A stretch of DNA of 64,000 bases from Telopea speciosissima (lineage: Eukaryota; Streptophyta; Magnoliopsida; Proteales; Proteaceae). The DNA lies in NCBI RefSeq assembly GCF_018873765.1, contig NC_057925.1, positions 10,613,568 through 10,677,567 of the forward strand. The letters are read 5' to 3'. Made by a program: the position numbers and the translations under genes. Below, in pieces: positions 32,931 to 43,432 of this stretch (positions are counted from its first letter, which is position 1; each line of letters starts with the position of its first letter). The notes under the pieces were generated by a model. The model ran no database searches. It was not told the DNA's origin and was given only the letters and a program-made list of their open reading frames with translations.

Positions 32931-34921
32931 CTATTTTGGACCTAGATCACAAGGCAGAGAATCGGAATTAAATTTATGAATAGAACGAATTGAAGTAGTA
33001 GTTGTTGGAATTTCAAGGTTCTTCACTTTGGTTAGAACTCCAGTGGTGCAATTGTACCAAATGAGCTTGTCAGAAGTCCTCACCAAAATAGTAATACTAT
33101 CATCCATTGTGTCCACTGCCAGTATATAATACCATCCCACAATCTGCTCTAGTGGTTTCAAGCTCAACCTGTATTTCTTTTTCCAGGATGTCTCTTCCAA
33201 GTAATCTTCCATCACCCATACCTCAATCCATGGACATTGCTCCATACACGGCAATTTAGGTGTGTATAACACCCCAAGATGCCCTTTACAGTTCACCAAT
33301 ATTTTTTCAAGTGGAACTTCACAATTCATAGCTTCTGCTACTTTTTCCTGATCCCCTCCTTCCTCTAATGATGATGAGGATGATAATTGTGATCGGGGGG
33401 GAACCTTGATTAGCCTCCAATTCTCTTTATAAACATCGAAAGCAAATATTATTTCTTGTTCATCAATGAAAGTTAACCAGTGAAAAGAGCCATGTAAAAG
33501 AACCTCACCTTCATTATCAAAGTGAATAAAATAAGGAAACCTTTCGAATTCTGAATGCACCCTCCATGCCCAGTTCTTCGAATCAAATATCTCACAATAC
33601 TGTAAAAGAAAATCGTTTCTGCACTGTGAGAATCGAATGATCTTGAAATGCAAAGGATTTGATTTCATTACTGCTATGGCCATTTCCTCACCGTAACCGA
33701 GAATCGTAGGGTTTGGAATTTTTGTCCACTGCTGCGTCATAGGCTTGCACACATAGTACCTGATGATAAGATGAAATTAATTGGATTATTAAATTAAAAA
33801 TATAAAATATATAACTAAATAAAGAATATGAAATTCCTAATTTCAATGCACAAAATATGCATACACTAATAATACTTAGGCATTGTTTGGTATGCATTCT
33901 TAGTCGATTTTGCTCTTTCGGATCATAAAAATAGTTGTTTTAATCATCCAATAATGCAAAATCGACCTAGAATGCATACCAAACATAACCCTAGACTTTG
34001 TTTGGTATATGCATTCTTAACTAAAAATGAGACCATTGTTTTAGCTAATCCATTCTTGATTTTAAATAGGGATAAACCTCCTCATCAAAGGTCCCAAAGG
34101 TTTACGAACAGAGCTTGCCGGACTGAATTTGTGGCCTGAGCTGAAGAAATCAGGATTGAATTCGTCTGCGGCCTGTGGTTGATCGGATCGGCATGAATTT
34201 CATGCCGATACAATGATTGGTAGACGAGATCCTGGGTTGAGCAGCAATTTTTTGTATTTTTAATTGAGCTTGTCTACCAACCATTAGATCCGCATGAAAT
34301 CCATGTGACAGCTTGTGAGTTGAGCACAGCAATACGATGGCTGCTCAAACCCTAGGCTGCAAACAAGTTCGATCCAAGAAATCAAGCAATACAAAAGTGC
34401 AAATCCTACCCCCTACAAAGAGCTAGAGTAAAAGAATGAGAGAAGGATAAATAAATTTTAGTAAACATGAGACAGATAGATAGAGAGAGAGAGGGCAAAA
34501 ATTAACAAAGTAGGAATTAATTAATTAATTAATACCTGTGTGTGAGTTCACTGAAGCAGCAAAGCAGACCTTGTGCGTGATAAGTAGAGGCTCTAATCCT
34601 AATGTTCATCTCCGGCATAAAGTCGAGAGAGATGGATGATGAGGGAGAGGATGCAATGGAGTGGACAAAGTTGATGTGGAAGGTGGTATTCTTGGTAAGA
34701 TATTCAATGAGGTAACCAGAAACTGATTGTGTTCTTTCACAATGGAGGCGTCTGAGTGTGGAGTCATATGTGAGACCATTCCATTCTCTGCAAACCCATC
34801 TGCATCGCCGGAGAAGATCATCGAAAGGCACATAAGTTAATATCTCATACAGGATTTCACCAGGTAATATTATTGTTGAGTTGCAGTACTCTCCTTGTTC
34901 TTCTTCTCCTTTTTCCTTCAT
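32931..34921 (-). CDS. F-box protein, two exons, intact copy 5
   Basis: Predicted SCF substrate receptor of 404 aa. Exon 1 is 34921-34536, the intron 34535-33760 (776 bp, GT-AG) and exon 2 33759-32931. The split codon gives THRYYVCKPMTQQWTKIP. The F-box spans about residues 18-61 (ILPGEILYEIL, RRCRWVCREWNGLTYDSTLRRLH). The poly-serine tract is short here. Exon 2 keeps the family motifs (FDSKNWAWRVHSEF, GSFHWLTF, FAFDVYKENWRLIKV, WIEVWVMEDYL, WKKKYRLSL, LIWYNCTTGV) and has an extra acidic/serine loop (SSSSSLEEGGDQEKV). It is the most diverged of the intact copies, and closest to the relics at 3895 and 15415. Its intron lacks the SINE and holds a MITE. No lesion was seen; expression and target are unknown. 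Confidence 0.85.
33877..33994. mobile_element. 118-bp MITE in the intron of F-box copy 5
   Basis: Inverted ends TAGGCATTGTTTGGTATGCA and, on the complement, CTAGGGTTATGTTTGGTATG continue through CATTCT and TCGATTTTGC. A partial related copy starts immediately after it (33995-34080). Similar TTTGGTATGCATTC sequences occur near 35340 and 38645. Confidence 0.7.
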
Positions 34922-35331
34922 TGCTATTGCTAACTAACTAGCGGAAGATTTGATTGCTAAGAAGATCAATCTCATCTCAATAGTAGAACTCGGAGAGAAA
35001 GTAATTGATTATTAATGCGTAATGGATTAATGATTTATAGTTGTCTTTCAATTTTGGGTCAACCAAGGACTCCGTGTTTTTGTAGAACTTGGAGAGTGGA
35101 AGTAATGGATTAATGATTTAAAGTTGCAGTTTGGGCTATAATCTTATAAAATAATATTCCCCATTCCTTTTTCTTTTTTTTGTTGGTAGAAATAATATTC
35201 CCTATTCCCTATTCTAAATTCTAATGGTATAGAAAAAGCAACCGAAACCCTTGGATTTAAATGTGAAAATTCACCTCGTTAACCTAAGGTCGAGATTTTT
35301 TGTTTTTTTTTTTAAAAAGAAAACAAAACCA
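34922..35331. other. 5' flank of F-box copy 5
   Basis: Shared promoter-side blocks (GAAGATTTGATTGCTAAGAA, AACTTGGAGAG occurring twice at about 34988 and 35089). No further feature. Confidence 0.45.
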
Positions 35332-35531
35332 GAGGCAGTATTTGGTATGTATTCTTAGAATGCATTCTTAACCTAGAATGAGAATGTTGTTTGGCAAGGA
35401 AACCTCTATTTGGAATGCATTGAATCGGAATTGTATTTTGTAGATTTCTTAACCCGGTCGTTATTTTTGTTTAATTCTTTTTGCCTACGAGTTCTTTTCC
35501 ATTCTTTAATTCCTCAACCAAATATTACCCA
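35332..35531. mobile_element. Possible MITE of the TTTGGTATG family
   Basis: Starts AGGCAGTATTTGGTATGTAT and may end near 35530, where the complement reads GGGTAATATTTGGTTGAGG. The inverted ends are weak and no target duplication was found. Confidence 0.35.
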
Positions 35532-35650
35532 ACTCAAATCCCATGGTGAAAGGGGGATTCGATCTTTGGAATTCCAAAATAATTTTCAAGAGCTTTCTAT
35601 TTTATAACATACGAAACACATTTGAATTGAAATTCATTACATTTTTTTTT

Positions 35651-36906
35651 GGGTTAAATATGCGTACCCCTTAAAATGCACCCAATATTCCTCGTACCCC
35701 CTAAGGTTCTGACAATTTCACGTGCCACCCCTGAAAATTCCAAATACCACCCCTACTTTACCCCCCTAAAGCCATTTAAGTCCACACTAGGTGTTAAATG
35801 CTATAAAATGACCAAACTACCCTTTCTTCTATCTTTTCTAAAATTTGAAAAGACCTAACTGCCCTCATCTATTTGTTAAAATTTGAAAAGACCGAAATGC
35901 CCTCATCTTCCCCAAATCATCATCTTCTTTTACGTACCCAATACTACTACCACCACCACAGCCACCCACCATTAACACCATCACCACCATGAAGGTCCAC
36001 CTCCAACTCCTCCACCTCTAACAATTCCACCACCGAGTCCCCCTCCCTTCCCTTAATTTTGTAAATTTCTTCTTTAGGGAGAGAGATATCTAAGCTTAGA
36101 ATAAGATCTGATTTTTTGTTTTTCTTTTTAATGGAAAATTTCAAGACTCAGAATCAGATCTATGAATTTCATCACTTGCAGAGGGTTTGTCATCACCGCA
36201 ATCATCACTTTTTGATTCATGGGTGATCACTTGAAAAAGGAAGATTTCATTTCCCCTATCCTATCCCTCACCAATTTTTTTTTCACTGAGATTTTGCTTC
36301 ATTTCCCTTTTCTGTGTCTACTATGTAGATCTAATGCAATCTACGGAGAAGATTAGAAGAAATTTCATACAACTAGTCATATGTGAAGTGTAGGTAGATT
36401 TTTGGTCTGTAAATCTTGTTTTCTTCTTGGTCCTTTTGTGAGATCTGGGCTGAGTTGTCGCTAGATTGCATGATTTTCTTTTCAAGATCTAATTTAGGTT
36501 CTTTAAAAGTTTGTTGAATCGTGGCTTGGGAGGTTCCAGTTCTCATCAAGATTTAATTTTTTCTGTTGTATATATGCTTGGTGTTGGTGTTAATGGTGAG
36601 TCACGGTGGTGGTGGTATTGGGCATGTAAAAGAAGATGATGATTTGGGGAAGATGAGGGCATTTTGGTCTTTTCAAATTTTAGTAAATAGGCTATGGCAA
36701 TTAGGTCTTTCAAATTTTAGAAAAGATAGAAGAAAGGGTAGTTTGATCATTTTTTAGCATTTAACACTTGGTGTGGACATAAATGGCTTTAGGGGGTAAA
36801 GTAGTGGTGTTACGTGGAATTTTTAGGGGTGGTACGTGGAATTGTCAGAACTTTAGGGGGTACAAGGAATATTGGGTGCATTTTAGGGGATACGTGAATT
36901 TAACCC
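35651..36906. mobile_element. Mutator-like element with long terminal inverted repeats, no transposase
   Basis: A 1,256-bp element. Its ends are complementary over roughly 290 bp (35651-35935 against 36600-36906); left GGGTTAAATATGCGTACCCC, right complement GGGTTAAATTCACGTATCCC. Flanking T-rich 9-mers (35642-35650 and 36907-36915) are compatible with a 9-bp target duplication, but the sequence is too simple to be decisive. The centre has no transposase, only short frames. Confidence 0.75.
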
Positions 36907-37079
36907 TTATTTTTTTTTGTAAACCATTGAAATTCAATATATGGATATATGTGATAGGGGCATGTTCACAAAATACGTAATTACCTACAAATTAAATGCC
37001 ACAAACTTTACTATGAAAAATAAAACCATATCATAATGTCAATGATTACAAGAGTCTCCATCTCAATAAAGCCTAAAAT

Positions 37080-37361
37080 TTATGTTTAAATTCCTAAAAA
37101 GACAGAATAAAACTAGTCATAAAAACACGAATCCCCATCAGCCCCTTGCATCTTATTCCACAACATTAGTAATATTTTGTCTAACTTGTGCCATGCACAT
37201 TGTATGTTATGTGCCTAATGAGGCCCGGTCTAGTGTATGGGCGTTAGATTGGGCCAGCCTAGTATGGAATAGGTTAAAAGGCTTGATTTAATGCGTTTCA
37301 TCAGCTCTAGAGCTTTTGGCGTATTGATCAAGTACCTATTTGGTATCAGAGCTGGGCACGA
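37080..37361 (+). mobile_element. LTR fragment with primer-binding site
   Basis: The end of an LTR (...GTATTGATCAAGTACCTATT) is followed at 37341-37352 by TGGTATCAGAGC, the methionine-tRNA primer site of copia elements. The same LTR sequence occurs inverted near 54195-54370. The fragment stops inside the F-box pseudogene exon, at GATTTGATTTCATTACC. The left limit is uncertain. Confidence 0.6.
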
Positions 37362-37540
37362 CGTCACGGATTTGATTTCATTACCACTAGGGCCATTTCC
37401 TCATCGTAACGATCATTCTTAGGATTTGGAATTTCTGTCCATTGCTGTGTTGGAGGCTTGCATACATAGTACCTGATGATGAAATTGGATTAGTAAAAAT
37501 GCACAATATACAAGGGAAACAATAAAACCTAGAACAAAGA

Positions 37541-37636
37541 GGGAGTAACCGCCACGTCACTGCGGGGTCTGGGGAGGATCATAATGTATGCAGCCTTACC
37601 CCTGCCTTCGCAGAGAAACTGTTTTCAGACTCAAAC
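37541..37636 (-). mobile_element. SINE remnant in F-box copy 6
   Basis: Contains CACTGCGGGGTCTGGGGAGG, CATAATGTATGCAGCCTTAC and a degraded B box (GACTCAAACC on the plus strand), matching the SINE at 41928-42088. Confidence 0.65.
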
Positions 37637-37726
37637 CAGCAAATCAGACCTTGTTTGTGAATAGAAGAGGTGTTAATCCAAAGGTCTATCTCTGGCATAA
37701 AGTCGAGAGATATCGGTGGTGGTTGT

Positions 37727-37734
37727 GGTGGTGG

Positions 37735-37767
<33 letters not shown>

Positions 37768-37782
37768 CGACGATGATGAAGA
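37727..37782. repeat. GAT microsatellite, longest poly-serine tract
   Basis: About 16 GAT/GAC triplets next to GGTGGT repeats, in exon 1 of F-box pseudogene 6. Confidence 0.9.
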
Positions 37783-38069
37783 GGAGGATGCAATGGAGCT
37801 GACAAAGGTGCAGTGGACTCTGAATTCCTTGGTCATATATGGAATGAGGTAACCAGAAACTGATGTGTTCTTTGACAATGGAGGCGTTTGAATGTGGAGT
37901 CATATGTGAGATCTTTCCAATCTCTGCAAACCCATCTGCTTCGCCGGAGAAGATCATCGAGAGCCACATGAGTTAATATCTCATAGATGATTTCGTCAGG
38001 TAATATTATTGTTGGTGAAGAAGATTGCTCTCCTTCTTCTTCTTTTTCTTTTTCTCCTTTTTCCTTCAT

Positions 38070-39420
38070 TGCTAACTAGCGGAAAGATTTGATTGCTAAG
38101 AAAATCAAAATCTCAAAAGACAGCTTTTCTAAATTTAGGTGGTTGGAGATTAAGCGGGTGTAGAATTTGGGAAGTAACTGATTAATGGGTATTTTATTGT
38201 GATAAATTCTGTTATTGCATTTCATTCATCAATGTATGTATACATATATATTACACGGATACTGTTAGTGATAACCGTTAACATGTGATAATGTGATAAG
38301 ATCTATCGAATATGAGGATTGAGTTTCAAAGGGATTGAAACACCTCATACGGTGATAGAGTCCTACATATGATAATAATTAGGGCTGTAAACGGATCGGA
38401 TTTGGTTCGGATAGTGCTATATCCGCATCCGATTAGCTATCGGATGGATTCGGATAGTGCTAATCGGATACGGACATGGATACGGATCGGATATTTTATC
38501 CATTTACATGTAAATATAGCTTTTCGGATAGCTAAGTTTAGTTTTCTGATGGATTCGGATAGTGCTAACCGGATACAGACACATACGGATCGAATATTTT
38601 ATCCAAGGACTCCATATTTTTCTACAACTTGGAGTAAACAAAACCTAAGGCAGTGTTTCATATGCATTCCTAATCTAGAATGAAAATATCGTTTGGAAAA
38701 ACTCTATCTGGAATGCATTCTTGATCTTAGAATGGGAATTGTATTTGGTATTTATATTATCATTCTTCAAAGTGCATATTCTTCGATATCATTACACCAT
38801 GTTGAGACTTTAGAAACTCAAAAGAGTGATAGACTGGAAAAAAAAACAAAAAAACCCCATGTTAGAAATTTGATACAAAAAAGAGAAGACAGAAAAGGCT
38901 TGAGTCGAACGAGGTCGTTCTGTCCTTAAGACAGTATTTGCACCCTTTGATCAAACACCGTCGATCCCGAAAAGTTTAAGGCGACATACTGCGACGTACA
39001 AATTGCACCATCAAAGCGCCACATTGCGCCTCACGCACGCGTACGCGTACTCGCTCGGACTATCACCGTCCTCACCCGCAAGTGCACCGTACAATCTCTT
39101 CTAGCATAACATGTGATAATAATAACTACTAACACATATAAACCCAATGAACTTTCCTTTCATAGCCGATGTGGGACTAAAAATCCACATCAATATTTTG
39201 AAAATTTCCAACACCCCAGAAACTCCTTGGGTTTTTACGAAGCATCTTCTTTGGATTGGTGTTCATGGCCACCAGCGGCCAAATCCCGGTGGCCCCCATT
39301 GGTCGTACTAGTCCAGCTGCCACATCTCCTATGGTGCAAGGAAGAAACGTGGGATCCAACTGACCGCGGGTCAGCTTATTTTCGGGAGGGAAGGTGAGGG
39401 AGGATGCTGTCGATATCCAC
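38070..39420. other. Spacer with CGGATA-type low-complexity repeats
   Basis: 38390-38610 is rich in CGGATA/CGGATTCGGATAG words. 38640-38755 has a TTTGGTATG-type MITE fragment. 38940-39070 is a short GC-richer patch (ACGCACGCGTACGCGTAC). No gene was recognised. Confidence 0.5.
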
Positions 39421-39645
39421 TATATTGCCCCATCGATGGTTGATGGGAAGAAATACTAATATTAAAATCAAACTCGAAGGCATACTGAAGGTTTGTAAAT
39501 AAAATTACCTTCGGGAGAAAATACTAAATCTTAGGATTTCATCGGGGATCGAAACGATCAACACCTAACGATTAAGAAAAACTGTCTTGAGATATTTGTC
39601 CCCAATGCCAATTTTCTAAAGGAGCCCTTCTTTCAGAACAAGAAA
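39421..39645 (-). repeat. Inverted partial copy of the array boundary (LTR-like plus LINE)
   Basis: On the minus strand, 39645-39595 matches the LINE remnant (GAAGGGCTCC, then ATTGGCATTGGGGACAAA). It jumps over about 55 bp into the LTR-like repeat (GTTAGGTGTTGATCGTTTCG, 39570-39551). It is the only copy of this sequence in the opposite orientation. Confidence 0.65.
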
Positions 39646-39837
39646 AAATCTGAATTCGAGTTTCAGAGACTCCTTAGAGAACAAGAAAGAGGGAATTATT
39701 ATTTCATTTTTTCATGCCTTTCTTCAATACAAAACTGCTATTTATGCTTATTCCATTCTAACTAGCAGAATTTGTAAATGAAGGTATTAGAACAAGTTTA
39801 CCACTTACATCTTTGAAATAATGAAACATGTTTTTTT

Positions 39838-40200
39838 TTCTTATGACAAATAGTACTTTTTTCCTGCTTTGGATTCTACATCCATTGCTCTACAGAGATC
39901 TATATGCCTGAACGTTAAAGCCTGCTTGAACAGTACCATCAGCTTTTCCCGAGTAACAATCTGCATACACAGTGTCCCCTTGGCTCGAGTTCAGATCTGT
40001 TACCCACATGGGAATGGGTGGAGACAGATCTGAACCCTCCATAGGCGTGTGGGACCCGCCTCTAGGGTGTGAGACCCATGCCCTAGGCTCGACTCAAGCA
40101 TTAAGATTCCCTTTATCAATTTGTTTGCTAGCCATCACTATTAACTTCAACATATGCCATGTGAACTACGGTAAAGAGTTAATTCTATAATGTTGTTAAA
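39838..40200. repeat. Second copy of the 29190-29470 spacer with a short insertion
   Basis: Matches 29190-29470, but carries about 100 extra bases (roughly 39988-40086) between two copies of GGCTCGA. This may be a small insertion with a 7-bp direct repeat. Confidence 0.55.
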
Positions 40201-40420
40201 TAGACCCATGAGTTTTAAGTTTTTACTATGAATAAAAGTGGTCCATATATTCAAATCTACATAAAATGACCATATATAGTTTCTCACACTGATTTATGCT
40301 TGGCATGTGACGATTTCGTCCAACTAAGTGAATGTAAGCATGTGACATCTTCCTGGATCAACGAATCACCCAATGACCGTGACTAGAGGAAACTCGATCC
40401 TAATATAAATAAAAAGATCC

Positions 40421-40576
40421 AGGGAAAGGTTTTGGACACGGTCGTATAAACCGTGTACATGAGAGGGTCTCCCACAAAATGTTGGAAAAGTCATAATTAT
40501 TGACTCATGAAATAATGCATTGAAACTCCCACCTTCTCACATACACGGTTCACCACCGTGTATGAAACCTTTCCCC
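40421..40576. mobile_element. 156-bp MITE with exact 9-bp target duplication
   Basis: Ends AGGGAAAGGTTTTGGACACG and, on the complement, GGGGAAAGGTTTCATACACG, with a second internal ACCGTGTA pair. The target duplication AAAAGATCC lies at 40412-40420 and 40577-40585. The paralogous stretch near 32685 shows the site without the insertion. The 9-bp length fits Mutator-type transposition. Confidence 0.88.
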
Positions 40577-40689
40577 AAAAGATCCCAATGAAAGAACAAC
40601 TGAAGTTGTCTATTTTCAAGTGCAACAGCTATAATGGCTGAAGAAATAAGGGTACTATTTATATGCGGAGAAGCCCTTTCAATATTGGA

Positions 40690-40857
40690 TCCGGATCCCC
40701 TACTTCTACCTACCTGGTACTGCCTTGTGCCCTATACAACAAGGAGGAAAATATCGCCTTTCCCACGCTCGGACAGGGGTAAGGCAGTATTTTTCCCGCC
40801 CTGCTGTCTCTGGGGCGCACACGGCAATACGGGTAGGCGGAAGTAGAGGATATCGAT
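40690..40857. mobile_element. 168-bp Mutator-like MITE, same family as 3319-3507
   Basis: Ends GGATCCGGATCCCCTACTTC and, on the complement, GAATCGATATCCTCTACTTC. TTCAATATT on the left and TTCAATCTT on the right are a 9-bp target duplication with one mismatch. The paralogue near 30580 shows the site once (TTCAGTCTT). Confidence 0.78.
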
Positions 40858-41037
40858 TCTTCAATCTTAGGGTAGTGTTAGATCTAAAACTGAAAATGGT
40901 CTGTTATATATATGTATACATCGAAGAAGATCTCGGTAACAAGAGATAGCCTTTCTCAAATATATAATCCAGTTCATCAAAAGAAAGTTCCTGTGCTGTT
41001 ACTATTTCATACCCTGCAGCTCTAAGATTAATTTTCT
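40858..41037. other. 3' flank of F-box copy 7
   Basis: Shared block GATCTAAAACTGAAA and AAAGAAAGTTCCTGTGCTG, the likely 3' UTR of the gene that follows on the minus strand. Confidence 0.5.
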
Positions 41038-42631
41038 TTATTCTTTTGGATTCTCTTTTGGCCCTAGATTACAAGGTACATAATCGGAAATAAATGGATG
41101 AATACTAAACTCTAAACAAATACTTTCCATTGGATTTCCAAGGTTCATCACTTTGGTTGGAACTCCAGTGCTGCAATTGTACCAAATGAACTTGTCAAAA
41201 TTCGTCACCAAAATACTATCCATTAATGTGTCCATTCCCAATATAGAATACCCATGTCTACTCACATTCCCTTCTGGTTGTTTCAAGCTCAACCTGTATT
41301 TCTTTTTCCATTTCTCTGCTTTCAAGTAATCCTCCATCACCCAAAGCTCAATCCATGACCAAACTTCATCCATCCGATTAAGCTTATGAGTGTATATCAC
41401 CCCAAGATGCCCATCACAATTTACTAAAGTTTTGTCAATTCCATACCAATTTATAGCTTCTACTTCCTCCTCTTCTGATTGAGGAGGCAACATGATAAAC
41501 CTCCAATTCTCTTTATAAAGATCGAAAGCAAATATTTGTATTTCTTTACCAAAAGAAGTTAACCAGTGTAAAGAACCATGCATATAAACTTCCGGTTTCA
41601 AATCAAAGTGAACAGTATAAGGCAACCACTTAAATTCCGAATGTGTCCTCCATGCCCAGTTCATGGAATCAAATATCTCACAATACTGAAAATCACCCCT
41701 ATAGTCACTGGGTGTGAATCGAACAATCTTGTAATGCAATGGATTTGATTTCACTACCACTAACCCCATTCTCTCTGAGTCATAATCATAACCATTCGTA
41801 GGTTTTGGAATTTCTGTCCATTGCCGCGTTGCAGGCTTGCACACATAGTACCTGATGCTGATGAAATTGAATTAGTAAATATGCAAATATATATAATTAG
41901 GAAAACAAATAACATCTAGAATAAAAAGGGCGTATCAAGTGCACGAGGCTCCTGTCACTGCAGAATATGGGGAGGGTCAAAAATCATAATGTAAGCAGCC
42001 TTACCACTGCTTTCGTAGAGAGACTATTTCTTGACTCGAACCTGTGACCACTTGGTCACAATGGAACAATCTTTACCACCGTTACATGAAAACTCAAATT
42101 CTAAACAATAACTCCTAGAACATAAATTGAAATTGAACATTCTTACACCAAAAGAGATCAAATTAATAAAAGTAGCCATTAATACCTCTTTGTGCGCATG
42201 ATGTCCAAAGTACTCGTGCAGCAAATCAGACCTTGTGCGTGATAAGAAGAGGTGCTAATCCAAAGGTCTATCTCTGGCATAAAATCGAGAGAGATCGATG
42301 ATGATGATGATGATGATGATGATGACGACGATGGAGAGGATGCATTAATAGAGCGGACAAAGCTGGTGTGGAATCTATTCTTCATATGATACTGAATGAA
42401 GTAACCAGAAGCTGATGGTGTTCTCTGATAATGGAGGCATCTGAATGAGGAATCATATGTGAGAGCATTCCAATCTCTGGAAACCCATCTACATCGCCGG
42501 AGAAGATCATCGAGAGCCACAAAAGTTAGTATCTCATACAGGATTTCACCACGTAATATTATTGTTGGTGAAGAAGAAGAAGAAGATCGTGAGTTGCTGC
42601 TGTACTCTCCTTGTTCTTCTTCTTCCTTCAT
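41038..42631 (-). CDS. F-box protein, two exons, intact copy 7
   Basis: Predicted SCF ubiquitin-ligase substrate receptor of 419 aa. Exon 1 is 42631-42186, the intron 42185-41852 (334 bp, GT-AG) and exon 2 41851-41038. The split AG|G codon reads TKRYYVCKPATRQWTEIP. The F-box is at about residues 24-68 (ILRGEILYEIL, RRCRWVSRDWNALTYDSSFRCLH); the proline of the usual LPGEI is arginine here. A serine-rich tract of twelve or more residues follows. Exon 2 has all family motifs (FDSMNWAWRTHSEF, GSLHWLTSF, FAFDLYKENWRFIMLPPQ, WIELWVMEDYLK, KKYRLSL, FIWYNCSTGVPTKVMNL) and ends PCNLGPKENPKE. This is the best reference copy for judging lesions in the others. The intron contains a SINE. Confidence 0.87.
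41928..42088 (-). mobile_element. tRNA-derived SINE (Au-like) in the F-box intron
   Basis: On the minus strand it begins near 42088 with an A-box-like GGTAAAG segment and has the B box GGTTCGAGTC at 42042-42033. It continues CTCTCTACGAAAGCAGTGG, AAGGCTGCTTACATTATG and CTCCCCATATTCTGCAGTG, and ends near CTTGATACGCCC. The layout and wording match the Au-type plant SINE as I remember it. It lies at the same intron position in copies 1, 2 and 6. Confidence 0.8.
42295..42333. repeat. GAT/GAC microsatellite in exon 1 of copy 7
   Basis: Encodes the poly-serine tract on the minus strand. Confidence 0.9.
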
Positions 42632-43432
42632 TATTAACTAGAGGAAGATTTGATTGCTAAGAAGATCAATCTCAAGAGACAGGTTTTCTAAATTTAAAGA
42701 GTTAGTTTGGAGATTAAATCAGTGCGTTTGCTTGGAAGTTAAATAGGTAGTTAGTTAGCCTTGTAGAACTTGGAGAGGAAATAATGGATTAGTGATAATA
42801 TTCTAATAGTAATGAAAAGCATCCTCAACCTTCGGATTTGGATAATTCACCTCCCTAACCAGAGGTTAAGATTTTGCCATAAAAATTTTAGCGTTTCCAA
42901 ATTTTGGAAAGATGAGTTTTAATAGGACTCTACTAGTAGAAAATCTTCTTTTTTTTATTTTTTATTTTTTTATTTTTTATTTTTATGGTAAATAGGGTTT
43001 GAAGAATCATGGATTTTTTTATGCTGGCCCGAAATTGGTAGCAGACCAAGTGGAGACCCAACTCAGTCAACGATTTAAATTAAATTCAATCCGGAACTTA
43101 AATTAAGCCCGGAACCAACTCAGCTGATTCAGTTACAATTCTCCTAGACTAGGGTTCCGCATTAGGTAGTAGAATGTAGGCTGAACACTCTTCATTAATT
43201 AGGAAAGATACTATGCGTGGGGGTGTGAAGAGGATAAACCGTGTGGATGTGGAATTTCTCAATTGCAATTCCTACATTAGTGGTGCTTCCTATTTTATTG
43301 GAGTTAAATTAATTCCTACTTATTAGGATTTATTCCTCTCTTTAGTCTGCGTAGGATTTATTTCTATGAATGTAAGTTTTCTTCTGTTATTAGATTTAAT
43401 CTCAACCATAAAATCTTGGAGTTGAGATTGGG
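42632..43432. other. 5' flank of F-box copy 7 and spacer
   Basis: 42632-42950 is the shared promoter-side block. T/A-rich simple sequence lies at 42950-42985. 43020-43432 is not recognised, and the array's similarity ends here. Confidence 0.5.

Larger units (their letters stand above)
37362..38069 (-). pseudogene. F-box gene relic, copy 6
   Basis: Exon 1 begins at 38069 with a clear F-box (ILPDEIIYEIL, RRSRWVCRDWKDLTYDSTFKRLH). One base is missing near 37863 relative to the other copies, so the frame shifts just after HCQRT. The serine tract is the longest in the array, about 20 residues. The end of exon 1 is deleted and fused to SINE-derived intron sequence (37541-37636). Exon 2 is present only from its acceptor (about 37477) to 37362, where retrotransposon sequence cuts it off. 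It cannot encode a full protein. Confidence 0.85.

Noticed and set aside
42033-42042. B-box GGTTCGAGTC as evidence of a tRNA gene
   Set aside because: No cloverleaf can be formed around it. The sequence is a SINE derived from a tRNA.
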